Part shown: positions 43,053 to 51,274 of the stretch, in pieces
Layout of the letters: every line of letters starts with the position of its first letter
Numbering within the stretch: the first letter of the stretch is position 1
Assembly (NCBI GenBank): GCA_046732255.1
Contig: JBKPMR010000022.1
Coordinates: forward strand, 41,308-105,307
Source: DATBLE01 sp046732255
Lineage (GTDB): Bacteria; Actinomycetota; Thermoleophilia; Gaiellales; Gaiellaceae
Length of the DNA stretch: 64,000 nucleotides
Reading direction: 5' to 3'
Program-made: the position numbers and the translations under genes
Notes under the pieces: generated by a model
Seen by the model: only the letters and a program-made list of their open reading frames with translations
The model's database searches: none
What the model was told of the DNA's origin: nothing

Positions 43053-44096
43053 CTAGCTTACGAAACGGCGGAGGACGTCGAACGTCCGCTCGAGCGCTGC
43101 AATCTCGACCCGCTCGTCGGCCCGGTGGGCGTAGCGCGTGGCGCCGGGCCCCACGTTGACCGCGGCGAGGCCCTGCCCGGCGAACTCGGCGACCGGCGTC
43201 CATGCCTGCTTCGGCTCGACGACGAGGTCGCCCACCTGCCGCAGCCGCTCGACCAGCGGCGAGTCGGTCGCCGGCGCCGCCGGCGGCGAGTTGGACGTGA
43301 TCTCCACCTCGCCCGGAACCAGCTCGCGCAGCCGCGCTTCCGCCTCCGTCCGCGTCCGGTTCGGGGCATACCGGTAGTTGAGCCGCACCTCCACCCGATC
43401 GGGGACGACGTTGTCGGCGATCCCGCCCGCGATCCGCGTCGCGCTCAACACCTCGACGAAGGTCAGCCCGCCGAGCTCGACGTCGAGCGGCGCGCAGGCG
43501 ACGACCGGCGCCAGGCCCTGAACGGCGAGGTCGATGGCGTTCACACCCTGCCAAGGCCGCGCCGAATGGGCACTCTCGCCCCGGAACACCACGGTCGCGT
43601 TCAGGTTGCCGAGGCAGCCGGCGTGGACGGCGTTGTCCGTCGGCTCGAGCATCACCACGAGATCGGACTCGAGGACGAGCGGCGCTTCCGCGAACACCCG
43701 CGGCAGCGCGCTCTCCTCCGTGGGCAGCTCCTCGCGCACGAAGAACAGGAAGGCGAGATCGCAGGTCAGCGCCGAAGTCGCATCCGCCGCCCACTCGGCG
43801 AGCTCGACCATCACCGCCAGCCCGCCTTTCATGTCACTCGCCCCGAGGCCGACCACGTAGCCGTCCTCGATTGCGCCCGGGAGGTTGTCCTGAGGCGGCA
43901 CCGTGTCGAGATGCCCGGCGAGGAGGACGAGCGGCCGCCCGGTGCGCGGCGTCGCGAACAGCAGCGCCTCCTCCGTTCCGTAGGTGAGCGGGAGGGTCAC
44001 CTCGTCGCGAATGTGCGCGATGATACGAGCTTCGTCGCGGCTCATGGACGGGATGTCCACCAGCTCGAGCGTGCGCCTGGCGAGATCCGGAGGCAT
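43053..44096 (-). CDS. dapE: Succinyl-diaminopimelate desuccinylase
   Basis: A 347-residue M20 dizinc hydrolase: LLAGHLDTVPPQ (His and Asp ligands), GASDMKGGLAVM (bridging Asp), FFVREELPTEES (catalytic Glu-Glu) and a late HRADERVEI region. It releases succinate to give LL-DAP. ATG 44096 is preceded by TAACCT (44109-44104) at 7 bases, so the transcript is probably leaderless; an in-frame extension to 44324 antisense to the next gene is rejected. Confidence 0.9.
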   Translation of the reverse strand: MPPDLARRTLELVDIPSMSRDEARIIAHIRDEVTLPLTYGTEEALLFATPRTGRPLVLLAGHLDTVPPQDNLPGAIEDGYVVGLGASDMKGGLAVMVELAEWAADATSALTCDLAFLFFVREELPTEESALPRVFAEAPLVLESDLVVMLEPTDNAVHAGCLGNLNATVVFRGESAHSARPWQGVNAIDLAVQGLAPVVACAPLDVELGGLTFVEVLSATRIAGGIADNVVPDRVEVRLNYRYAPNRTRTEAEARLRELVPGEVEITSNSPPAAPATDSPLVERLRQVGDLVVEPKQAWTPVAEFAGQGLAAVNVGPGATRYAHRADERVEIAALERTFDVLRRFVS

Positions 44097-44216
44097 TGCA
44101 GCCAGGTTAACCGGGTGGGAGCGAGTTGTAAGCGTCTCGGAAGGAGCCGTTTCCGAACGTCGCGATCGGGGATCGACGTCCGGCAAGGCAACGCGAAGAG
44201 ACGAAAGGGGTTGGGC

Positions 44217-45038
44217 ATGAACACCATGCAGAGGAAGCGCTGGATCGCCGTCGGCGCAGCGTTCGGCGCCGGTGTCGCCACGATCGTCGTGTCGGCGCTC
44301 GGCGCCTTCGCGGGCTCCGGTCATGCTGCACGCACGGTCGCTCCGGACAACACGTCACCGCCGACGATCAGCGGCACGCCGCAGGAGGGGAACACCCTCA
44401 AGGCCGACCGCGGACAGTGGGCGAACAACCCGACCAGCTACGACTACGTCTGGCTGCGCTGTGACAAGAACGGCGGCAGTTGCGCGAGCATCAGCGGCGC
44501 AACGTCGCGCTCGTACAAGCTGACGTCGGCCGACGTCGGCAACACGGTCCGGTTCCGCGTGAGGGCCACGAACGGCAGCGGGTCGACGAACGCGACGTCC
44601 GTTCCGACGGCCGTGATTCAGAAGGCCTCCACGACGCCGCCGCGTGGGAACGGCTGTCCGGCGAACGGCAACCCGGACCAGGTCAGCCAGATGTCGCTGC
44701 CGGCGAAGCTGATCGTCGATCAGTTCCAGCCGCAGCCGTCGAACCTCAGCCGTAGCACCGAGTCGTTCGTGCTCCGGGTCCACGTCACCTCGACGTGCGG
44801 CGGCCCGGTGCAGGGCGCGCTCGTCTACGGCACGCCGACGCCGTTCAACCAGTTCGGTGAGACGCAGAGCAACACCGGTTCCGACGGTTGGGCGACACTC
44901 AGCTTCAACCGTCAGGCGAACTTCCCCGTGAACTCCAAGCAGCAGATCCTCGCGATGTTCCTCCGCGCGAGCAAGCCGGGCGAGAACGTCCTCGCCGGCA
45001 TCACGGGCTATCGCCTCGTCAACGTCCCCGTTCGCTAA
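44217..45038 (+). CDS. Secreted Ig-like-repeat protein
   Basis: A 273-residue exported protein: basic N-terminus, signal helix (WIAVGAAFGAGVATIVVSALGAF), one Ig-like/PKD-like repeat (PPTISGTPQEGNTLKADRGQW, VWLRCDKNGGSC, YKLTSADVGNTVRFRVRATN) of a type repeated in many Thermoleophilia surface proteins, and a C-terminal beta domain with ESFVLRVHVTSTCGGPVQGALVYG. Two cysteine pairs may form disulfides. AAAGGGG seven bases before ATG 44217 supports the start. Followed by a terminator hairpin. Confidence 0.75.
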   Translation: MNTMQRKRWIAVGAAFGAGVATIVVSALGAFAGSGHAARTVAPDNTSPPTISGTPQEGNTLKADRGQWANNPTSYDYVWLRCDKNGGSCASISGATSRSYKLTSADVGNTVRFRVRATNGSGSTNATSVPTAVIQKASTTPPRGNGCPANGNPDQVSQMSLPAKLIVDQFQPQPSNLSRSTESFVLRVHVTSTCGGPVQGALVYGTPTPFNQFGETQSNTGSDGWATLSFNRQANFPVNSKQQILAMFLRASKPGENVLAGITGYRLVNVPVR

Positions 45039-45053
45039 GTGGGCCACGACGGC

Positions 45054-45080
45054 AGGGGCCGCCTGTTCTGGGCGGCCCCT
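45054..45080 (+). terminator. Terminator hairpin after the Ig-like protein gene
   Basis: Perfect 10-base arms AGGGGCCGCC / GGCGGCCCCT with a 7-base loop, followed by a CGTCGTCATAAT stretch. It lies 15 bases after the stop codon and ends just before the -10 element of hflX. Confidence 0.7.
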
Positions 45081-45098
45081 CGTCGTCATAATCGTCCT

Positions 45099-46397
45099 GT
45101 GACCCACCGCCAGCCCGATCCCGCCCCGGGGGCGGATCCGGAGCGTGGGTTCGTCGTCGCCGTCCTGCCCAAGGGAGCCGATCCCGAGGAAGAGCTCGCG
45201 GAGATCCGCGAGCTTGCGCGGACGGCCGGCGTCGATCCCGTAGCGACGCTCGTGCAACCGCGCCTGCGACCGGACCCGACCACGTATCTCGGCAAGGGGA
45301 AGCTCGAGGAGCTCAAGCGCGCCTTCGGGGAGTCGACCGCGGAGTCGCTGCTCGTCGACGACGAGCTCGCCCCGAGCCAGCAGCGACGGCTGGAGAACCT
45401 GCTCCAGGCACGCGTCGTCGACCGCACACAGCTGATCCTCGACATCTTCGCCCAGCACGCGCGCAGCGCCGAGGGAAAGCTCCAGGTCGAGCTGGCCCAG
45501 CTCGAATACAACCTTCCGCGCATGCGCGGCATGTGGCAGCACCTGGAGCGCCTCGGCGGCGGCGTCGGCACCCGCGGCCCCGGCGAGTCGCAGCTCGAGA
45601 CCGACCGGCGCCTCGCTCGAAGGCGGATCTCGCTGCTGAAGAGCCGGCTGAAGGACCTCGGCAAGCAGCGCTCCACCCGGCGCAAGGGCCGCCGCCGCTC
45701 GGAGACGCCCACGATCGCGCTCGCCGGCTACACCAATGTGGGCAAGTCGACCCTGTTGAACAGCCTCACCGGCGCCGAGGCGAGCGTCGACGACCGTCTC
45801 TTCGAGACGCTCGATCCGACCACCCGCTCCTTCGAGCAGGACGGCCGGCGCTACCTCGTCACCGACACGGTCGGCTTCATCCGACGGCTGCCGCACCAGC
45901 TGGTCGAGGGTTTCGCCGCGACGCTGGAGGAGACGCTCGTCGCCGACCTCGTCCTGCACGTCGCCGACGCGTCCGCTGCGGAGGAGCGGCTCCAGGAGCA
46001 GCTGCGGGCGGTGAACGCCGTGCTGGAGGAGATCGGCGCCGCCGAGCTGCCCATGCAGCTCGTCCTGAACAAGATCGACGCCGTGGACGCGCTCGGCCGC
46101 AGGCGCCTCCGGAACCGCTTCCCCGACGCGCTCCAGGTGTCGGCGCGGACCGGGGAGGGGGTCGACGAGCTCCGCGCCCGGATCGCCGAGCACTTCGCCG
46201 ATCGCTTCGAGCTGGTCGAGCTGCTGGTGCCGTACTCCGAGGGCAGCAAGCTGGCCGAGCTCTACGCGCTCGGGCCGCCGATCGAGTCGCGCACCGACCG
46301 CGAGGACGGGGTTCTGATTCGAGCGCGCCTTCCCCAGCGTGACGTGCGCCGCTTCGCACGATTTCTCGATGATGAGTACAGAGAGGGACAGGTCTGA
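45099..46397 (+). CDS. hflX: GTPase HflX
   Basis: HflX binds 50S subunits and splits stalled ribosomes. The 432-residue protein has the N-terminal HflX domain (TYLGKGKLEEL, VDDELAPSQQRRLE, RTQLILDIFAQHARSAEGKLQVELAQLEY, GGVGTRGPGESQLE) and the G domain with GYTNVGKSTLLN near residue 208, DTVGF and NKID. GTG 45099 has CATAAT 6 bases upstream and no ribosome binding site. The last residues (EYREGQV) and the stop are encoded by a palindromic repeat. Confidence 0.92.
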   Translation: MTHRQPDPAPGADPERGFVVAVLPKGADPEEELAEIRELARTAGVDPVATLVQPRLRPDPTTYLGKGKLEELKRAFGESTAESLLVDDELAPSQQRRLENLLQARVVDRTQLILDIFAQHARSAEGKLQVELAQLEYNLPRMRGMWQHLERLGGGVGTRGPGESQLETDRRLARRRISLLKSRLKDLGKQRSTRRKGRRRSETPTIALAGYTNVGKSTLLNSLTGAEASVDDRLFETLDPTTRSFEQDGRRYLVTDTVGFIRRLPHQLVEGFAATLEETLVADLVLHVADASAAEERLQEQLRAVNAVLEEIGAAELPMQLVLNKIDAVDALGRRRLRNRFPDALQVSARTGEGVDELRARIAEHFADRFELVELLVPYSEGSKLAELYALGPPIESRTDREDGVLIRARLPQRDVRRFARFLDDEYREGQV

Positions 46398-46415
46398 CAG
46401 ACCTGTCCCCGGTTC
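46371..46415 (+). repeat. GGGACAGGTCTG palindromic repeat, copy R1 (+)
   Basis: GATGAGTACAGAGAGGGACA leads into 12-base arms GGGACAGGTCTG / CAGACCTGTCCC with a one-base centre, followed by CCGGTTC. The hflX stop codon TGA is inside the left arm. It is the first of nine full and several half copies between here and the right edge. Confidence 0.8.
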
Positions 46416-46428
46416 GGTTGTCGGCGGC

Positions 46429-46866
46429 GTGATCGAGATCCCGGTCACGCGCCTCCGCGACGACGCGGTGCTGCCGACGCGCGCCTATCCCGGCGACGCA
46501 GGCCTCGACCTCGTCGCCTGCGAGCGCCACGAGCTCCGTCCCGGCGAGCGCGCCCTGGTCGGCACCGGGATCGCAGTCGCGATTCCAGCGGGACATGCAG
46601 GCTTCGTCACTCCGCGCTCGGGCCTCGCCGCCGAGCACGGGATCACGATCGTGAACACGCCGGGGCTCGTCGACTCCGGCTACCGCGGCGAGCTGAGGGT
46701 GATCCTCCACAACACGGACGGCCGGGACTCGTTCGTGGTCGAGCCGGGCATGCGGATCGCCCAGCTCGTCGTGGTCGCGGTCGCCGACGCCGCTCTCCAC
46801 GAGGTCGACGTCCTGCCGGCGAGCGAACGCGGTGAGGGCGGCTTCGGGTCGTCCGGACGGCACTGA
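46429..46866 (+). CDS. dut: dUTP diphosphatase
   Basis: dUTPase hydrolyses dUTP to dUMP. The 145-residue protein has all five motifs: AGLDLVA, PRSGLAAEHGI, NTPGLVDSGYRGEL, MRIAQLVV and RGEGGFGSSG. It is the trimeric type. The start at GTG 46429 leaves out a 30-codon extension that would be read from the repeat. It overlaps the Nudix gene by one base (TGATG), so two house-cleaning nucleotide hydrolases are cotranscribed. Confidence 0.92.
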   Translation: MIEIPVTRLRDDAVLPTRAYPGDAGLDLVACERHELRPGERALVGTGIAVAIPAGHAGFVTPRSGLAAEHGITIVNTPGLVDSGYRGELRVILHNTDGRDSFVVEPGMRIAQLVVVAVADAALHEVDVLPASERGEGGFGSSGRH

Positions 46867-47324
46867 TGCACGTCGAGCCGCGCATTCGAGTTTCCGCGCT
46901 CCTCCGCTGGAAGGAGCTCATCCTGCTCTGCCGCCACGAGAAGCCGGGCCGCGAGTACTGGCTGCTCCCCGGCGGCGGCGTCAACTCGGGCGAGTCGCTC
47001 GTCGACGCACTGCGGCGCGAGCTGTTCGAGGAGGTCGGGATCGACGATCCGGTGCCGTTCGAGGGCCCGATCGCGATCGTCGACTCGATCTCGCCCGCGC
47101 GGACGAGCCAGGCGAAGCACGTCGTGCACATCATCTTCTCGGCCGACCTCGGCCAGCGGTCGCTCGAGCGGGTGACGTCCGCCGACGCGGCCGTCCGCGG
47201 CCACCGGCTGTTCGGGCTGGGCGAGCTCGACGACGTCGTCCTCCACCCGCCGATCCAGCGCTTCCTGGCCCGCTGGCAGCCCGGCGACCCGACGGTGTAC
47301 CTCGGGCCGCTCTGGGCGGCTTGA
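46866..47324 (+). CDS. Nudix hydrolase
   Basis: A 152-residue Nudix protein with the complete box GGGVNSGESLVDALRRELFEEVGI (G-x5-E-x7-REUxEExGU). A tight link to dut suggests a nucleotide-sanitising role, but the substrate cannot be told from sequence. Its 3' side carries a hairpin (47331-47355). Confidence 0.85.
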   Translation: MHVEPRIRVSALLRWKELILLCRHEKPGREYWLLPGGGVNSGESLVDALRRELFEEVGIDDPVPFEGPIAIVDSISPARTSQAKHVVHIIFSADLGQRSLERVTSADAAVRGHRLFGLGELDDVVLHPPIQRFLARWQPGDPTVYLGPLWAA

Positions 47325-47330
47325 GCCGGT

Positions 47331-47355
47331 GCGCTCAGCTCGGTCGCCTGAGCGC
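47331..47355. terminator. Hairpin after the Nudix gene, related to the one at 8909
   Basis: Arms GCGCTCAG / CTGAGCGC around the loop CTCGGTCGC. The sequence GTGCGCTCAG-CTCGGTCGCCTGAGCGC corresponds, with small changes, to the reverse complement of 8909-8936. Position at gene ends in both places suggests a recurrent terminator-like repeat. The Nudix and gatD genes converge here. Confidence 0.5.
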
Positions 47356-47398
47356 GGCGTCTGTCGCGGCCGGTGGGTGTGACTACGGCGCCAGGGGC

Positions 47399-48151
47399 TC
47401 AGAACCGGCCCCCGCGGGCTCGTGCCCGCGCTGCGGAGACAGCATGTGCCTCTGCCTCGAGCGTGTCGTCGAGCGGTTCCAGCTCCGGCGGCTCGCCCCC
47501 GGAGCGGTGCGCGAGCGCCTGGGCGAGGAGCCAGTCGGCCAGGCGAGGGTTGCGCGGAAGAAGTGGGCCGTGGAGGTACGTGCCCAGCGCGCGGCCAACC
47601 CGGCACCCCTCGAGCCCGCTCGTCCCATCGTTCCCGAAGCCGGCGATCACACGGCCGAGCGGCGTTGCGTCCCCATCCAGGATCGTGCGCCCGGCGTGGT
47701 TTTCGAAGCCGGCGACGGTCAGCGTCGAGCCGGGCTCCAGCTCGCTCTCGATCAGCACGTCGCCGATCATCCTCCGCCCGCCGGCGATCGTATGCAGCGG
47801 GAAGAGACCCGCTCCGGGGAGCTCCGAGCCGTACCGGTCGCGGTAGAAGCGGCCGAGCAGCTGGTACCCGCCGCAGACGGCGAGCACGGCGGTACCGCCC
47901 TCGACGGCTTCGCTGAGCACGGGCCCCTTCGCGGCCAGGTCGGGCGCGATCAGCGCCTGCTCGCGGTCCTGCCCGCCGCCGACGTAGAGGAGGTCGTACG
48001 CGCCCGGCTCGGGCGCCTCCCCGGGCCCGATCGCGGTCACGTCGAAGTCGATCCCACGCTGCACCGCCCGGCGTGCGAGCACGGCGATGTTCCCGCGGTC
48101 GGCGTAGATGTTCAAGTAGTCCGGATAGAGGTGGCCGACGCGAATGTTCAT
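47399..48151 (-). CDS. gatD: Lipid II isoglutaminyl synthase, glutaminase subunit GatD
   Basis: A 250-residue class I-type glutamine amidotransferase: VGGGQDREQ, nucleophile Cys in VLAVCGGYQLLG near residue 94, FENHAGRT, and catalytic His in GTYLHGPLLPRNP near residue 190. GatD supplies ammonia to MurT for amidation of D-Glu in the peptidoglycan stem. It is downstream of murT on the same strand; a repeat pair lies in the 49-base gap and immediately before its ATG. Confidence 0.9.
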   Translation of the reverse strand: MNIRVGHLYPDYLNIYADRGNIAVLARRAVQRGIDFDVTAIGPGEAPEPGAYDLLYVGGGQDREQALIAPDLAAKGPVLSEAVEGGTAVLAVCGGYQLLGRFYRDRYGSELPGAGLFPLHTIAGGRRMIGDVLIESELEPGSTLTVAGFENHAGRTILDGDATPLGRVIAGFGNDGTSGLEGCRVGRALGTYLHGPLLPRNPRLADWLLAQALAHRSGGEPPELEPLDDTLEAEAHAVSAARARARGGRF

Positions 48152-48153
48152 GA

Positions 48154-48235
48154 GGAACCGGGGACAGGTCTGTCAGACCTGTCCCTCTCCGTGCTCATCA
48201 TCAGGAACCAGACCTGTCCCTCTCCGGGCTCATCA
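48154..48235 (-). repeat. GGGACAGGTCTG repeat, full copy plus half copy (R2)
   Basis: A full unit at 48154-48199 in reverse orientation and a half unit at 48204-48235. The half unit encodes the last codons and stop of murT; the full one separates murT from gatD by 49 bases. The palindrome lies where it could attenuate gatD transcription. Confidence 0.8.
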
Positions 48236-49598
48236 TTGGTGTCCGCTCCCAGTACCGGCGGACGTGCCCGCGGTCGGAGACGACCTCGCGCAGCGCGAGC
48301 ATCGCCGTGTAGGTGGGGAGGACGGTCAGCTCTCCGCCGCCCGGCGTCAGCTCGAGGCCGCGGTCGAGTGCGGCCCCGAGGTCGGGCACGATCTCGAGGC
48401 GCTCGCGCGGGAATCCGGCGTAGGTGCAGCGGAGTGCCAGCTCCGCCGCGCGGCGGCCGGTGACGATCAGCCGCTCGAGCCGGTCGAGCAGGGGCTCGAG
48501 GTCGGCGTCCCAGATCCACGAGACGTCGCGGCCGTCGGCGATCGCGTCGTTGAGGGCGATGACGGCGAGCCGGGGCGCGCCGGCGGCGACGACCGTCCGG
48601 ACGACCTCGTTTGCGCCCGCCGGGTTCTTGATCGTCAGGATCAGCACGCTGCGGTCGTCGATGTCGATCCGCTCGGCGCGCCCGAAGGCCGGCCGAGCCT
48701 CGGCCAGTCCGGCGGCGATCTCGCCGGGCGCGGCGCCGAGCGCACGGGCGAGCGCCGCCGCGGCGAGCGCGTTGTAGACGTTGTAGAGCCCCGGGAGAGC
48801 GACCCGCATCCGCCGCGTCTCCTCGGGGGTCACCAGGTCGAAGGAGACTGCGTCGAGCCCGTGCAGCTCGATGCTCCGAGCGGCGAGGTCGAGCGGCGGC
48901 CGGCCGTGACCGCAGGACGGGCAACGGTAGTCGCCGAGGTGCCCGACGTACGCGGCGCTGTAGGCGTACGGCGTCCCGCAGCGGAGGCAGTACTTCGAAT
49001 CGGCTGCGTGCTGGAGGGAGGGCCGCGCGTGGGCGGGGTCGTCCAGGCCGAACGTGACGCTTCCTGCCTGTAGCGAGGCAAGGTCACCGACCTGCGGGTC
49101 GTCGGCGTTCACGACGAGCGCTGCGCTCTCCGGCAGCTCGGACACCGCAGCCCGCCAGCGTTCGGCGATCGCCTCGAGCTCGCCGTAGCGGTCGAGCTGG
49201 TCGCGGAAGAGGTTGCCGAGGCAGACCGCGCGCGGGTGGATGCGCCGGACGATCTCTGGAAACGCCCCCTCGTCGACCTCGAACAGGCCGAGCTCGGCGC
49301 CGGGGGCATCGATCAGCGTGGAGGTGACGCCCGATAAGAGGTTGGCCCCAGACCGGTTGTGGGCGAGGCGGACGCGCGGAGAGAGGATGGCGGCGACGAG
49401 CGAGGCCGTAGTCGTCTTCCCGTTCGTGGCCGACACCAGCGCGGTCCCGCTCGGCAGCCTCGCGGCCAGCGTCGCGAGGGCGGAGGGGTCGATCGTCGCC
49501 AGGATCTTCCCCGGCAACGTCGTCCCGCCGCCGCGGCCGGCCAGGCGCGAGAACCGGCCTGCAGACCGGGCGAGGGCGAGCTCGAGCGCGAGACGCAT
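48201..49598 (-). CDS. murT: Lipid II isoglutaminyl synthase, Mur ligase-like subunit MurT
   Basis: A 465-residue Mur ligase homolog: P-loop SATNGKTTTASL with Lys61, DEGAFPEIV, a Cys4 zinc ribbon (YCLRCG and YRCPSCG, residues about 207-232) typical of MurT, and DUF1727 at the C-terminus. With GatD it converts D-Glu to D-iGln in lipid II. The final residues (MMSPERDRSGS) come from a half copy of the repeat. ATG 49598 follows TAGACT (49610-49605) by 6 bases. Confidence 0.92.
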   Translation of the reverse strand: MRLALELALARSAGRFSRLAGRGGGTTLPGKILATIDPSALATLAARLPSGTALVSATNGKTTTASLVAAILSPRVRLAHNRSGANLLSGVTSTLIDAPGAELGLFEVDEGAFPEIVRRIHPRAVCLGNLFRDQLDRYGELEAIAERWRAAVSELPESAALVVNADDPQVGDLASLQAGSVTFGLDDPAHARPSLQHAADSKYCLRCGTPYAYSAAYVGHLGDYRCPSCGHGRPPLDLAARSIELHGLDAVSFDLVTPEETRRMRVALPGLYNVYNALAAAALARALGAAPGEIAAGLAEARPAFGRAERIDIDDRSVLILTIKNPAGANEVVRTVVAAGAPRLAVIALNDAIADGRDVSWIWDADLEPLLDRLERLIVTGRRAAELALRCTYAGFPRERLEIVPDLGAALDRGLELTPGGGELTVLPTYTAMLALREVVSDRGHVRRYWERTPMMSPERDRSGS

Positions 49599-49638
49599 CG
49601 GGCCAGTCTAGTCCTGAGCGGCCTCATTTGCACTTTGT

Positions 49639-49694
49639 TCAAGATGCTCTAGTGATGTTGATCGAGTTCTTTGCAGACTGATCAAAACGCTCTA
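49639..49694 (+). promoter_or_regulatory. AT-rich promoter region with 13-base direct repeats
   Basis: TCAAGATGCTCTA (49639-49651) and TCAAAACGCTCTA (49682-49694) repeat at a 43-base distance in an AT-rich island unusual for this genome. TATTCT (49693-49698) is a -10 candidate 10 bases before the next gene. The repeats may be operators of the DNA-binding protein encoded just downstream. Confidence 0.4.
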
Positions 49695-49708
49695 TTCTTT
49701 TTGCTCCC

Positions 49709-50404
49709 ATGCCGCGCAAGCGTCCGTACCGCGCGATCACGAGCATCAATCCCGCCGACCTCGCCGCCTTCCAGGCCGAGATCAGGCGGCGCTACTCCGA
49801 CGAGGAGATCCTGGAGGAGCTGCGTGCGAGCGCGGAGCGGCTCGGGCGCTCACCGACGATGAAGGAGTTCGCCGCCGATCCGGAGACGCGCGTGCACCCG
49901 CAGACCGTGATCGAGCACTTCGGCAGCTGGAACAAGGCCAAGAGGCAGGCCGGCCTGGTACCGCGGCGGTTCGCGACCCGGGAGGAGTTGCTCGGACTGC
50001 TCCAGGAGCTCGGACGGCGCCTCGGGCGGGTCCCGACTGCCAAGGACGTGGACGCGAATCGCGGCTGGATGCCGTCCAAGTCGCTCTACTGGCACACGTT
50101 CGGGTCGCTGACGAACGCGCTGAAAGAGGCGGGGTTCGACGTCCCGGTGGGAGAAGAGCGGCTCGAGCGCGCGATCGAGCAAGGTGCCACGCTGGCCCTG
50201 CGGCTCGGCCGGCTGCCCAAGTTCACCGACTGGGCCGACGCGCGGCGCGAGGACGCAGAGCTCCTCACCGAGTGGCAGGTCTACCGGATGTTCGACGCGC
50301 GGCGAGGGGCGTGGTCGACGTTCCAGTACCTCGTCCGGGAGCGCCTTCGAGAGGAGGGCACGGCCGTCGAGCGGGACGGCTCGGTGCGGCAGCAGGGGAG
50401 CTGA
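49709..50404 (+). CDS. HNH-repeat (homing-endonuclease-associated repeat) DNA-binding protein
   Basis: The 231-residue protein is built of three helical repeats, each with the pattern LGRxPTxxEF...FGSWxxAxxxAGL: LGRSPTMKEFAADP...FGSWNKAKRQAGL, LGRVPTAKDVDANRG...FGSLTNALKEAGF and LGRLPKFTDWADARR...RGAWSTFQYLV. Such repeats flank HNH homing endonucleases and also occur alone in actinobacterial regulators. No nuclease motif is present. It is probably a transcriptional regulator or nucleoid protein; the paired upstream repeats suggest autoregulation. Confidence 0.7.
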   Translation: MPRKRPYRAITSINPADLAAFQAEIRRRYSDEEILEELRASAERLGRSPTMKEFAADPETRVHPQTVIEHFGSWNKAKRQAGLVPRRFATREELLGLLQELGRRLGRVPTAKDVDANRGWMPSKSLYWHTFGSLTNALKEAGFDVPVGEERLERAIEQGATLALRLGRLPKFTDWADARREDAELLTEWQVYRMFDARRGAWSTFQYLVRERLREEGTAVERDGSVRQQGS

Positions 50405-50405
50405 C

Positions 50406-50477
50406 GATGAGCAAAGAGAGGGACAGGCAGATGGTGAGCACAGAGAGGGACAGGTCTGACAGACCTGTCCCCGGTTC
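50406..50477 (+). repeat. GGGACAGGTCTG repeat, half plus full copy (R3)
   Basis: A half unit (50406-50429) beginning two bases after the stop of the HNH-repeat gene and a full unit (50434-50477), both in plus orientation, fill the gap to the convergent amidotransferase gene. Likely used as a shared transcript end. Confidence 0.8.
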
Positions 50478-50485
50478 AGTTTCCC

Positions 50486-51274
50486 CTAAGCCGCAGCCAA
50501 GGCGGCAAGCCGCTCGAGGCAGAAGGCGCCCTCGTGCGGCGCTCTGACCGCCGGGAGCGGGTCGGGCTGGTAGGTCAGGTCGGGCGTGAAATGCTTGATC
50601 CGGACGGCGCGCGCTCCCTTGATCGCTGCGACCGTCCCCTCGGTGACCTGCCGTTTCCGAAGCATGACGCCCGTGTAGTGCTCCGCGATCTCGAGCGCCC
50701 GCTCGGTGGAGGCGAAGAAGAGCTCGCGGCGGGTGGTGCCGACCCAGAGCGGCCGACCCACCCCGCGGGCGAGGTAGAGCAGGTGCGGATGTCGCTCGTC
50801 GAGCCACGCGGCGGCCATCGAGCCTCGGAATTCCTCGAACGCGCGGGCGTCGTTACCGGTCAGCTCGGCGACGGCGAAGATCACCTCGGAGTCGACGGTC
50901 ATTCCGGGCTCCGCGCGCTCGAGCCCGTAGCCGGCCATCAGCTCGTCGTCGTTGAGGATCGTCCCGTTGTGCACGCCGACGACCGTGCCGTGGCGGACGG
51001 GGTGGTTGTTGGCGGCGACGCGCGGGTGGCCCTTCGTGTAGTCCCGGACATGCAGCAGCACCTGATGCGCGTCGTGGGGGATGGTGATCTGCTCCAGGAC
51101 GGCGCTGGCACCGGACCGCTGTTTGTGCACAGCGAGGGGGCGTGAGCCTGCGCGGTACGCGAAACCGACTGCGTCGGCACCGCGCTCGGCGATTGCGGCC
51201 AGCAGCGCCTGGGCAGCGCGCGTCCGGTCGACGCTGCTCCCTGGACTGATGCTGTAGCCCGCAATGCCGCACAT
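50486..51274 (-). CDS. Class II glutamine amidotransferase (stand-alone)
   Basis: A 262-residue Ntn amidotransferase beginning MCGIAGY with nucleophile Cys2, then LLHVRDYTKGHP, VGVHNGTILNDDEL and VDSEVIFAVAEL, the motifs of the GlmS/PurF/AsnB glutaminase domain. No synthetase or isomerase domain follows, so it must act on a partner or as an amidase. GAAGGAG lies 7 bases before ATG 51274. It is divergent from a sigma factor gene; partner unknown. Confidence 0.8.
   Translation of the reverse strand: MCGIAGYSISPGSSVDRTRAAQALLAAIAERGADAVGFAYRAGSRPLAVHKQRSGASAVLEQITIPHDAHQVLLHVRDYTKGHPRVAANNHPVRHGTVVGVHNGTILNDDELMAGYGLERAEPGMTVDSEVIFAVAELTGNDARAFEEFRGSMAAAWLDERHPHLLYLARGVGRPLWVGTTRRELFFASTERALEIAEHYTGVMLRKRQVTEGTVAAIKGARAVRIKHFTPDLTYQPDPLPAVRAPHEGAFCLERLAALAAA

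Noticed and set aside
46339..46428. A longer N-terminus for dut, and similar extensions of the genes at 54859 and 63545
   Set aside because: The extra residues (STERDRSDRPVPGS-like) are simply the palindromic repeat translated; the same peptide appears at unrelated genes. For the 63545 gene the repeat is at the C-terminus and is accepted because it holds the stop codon.
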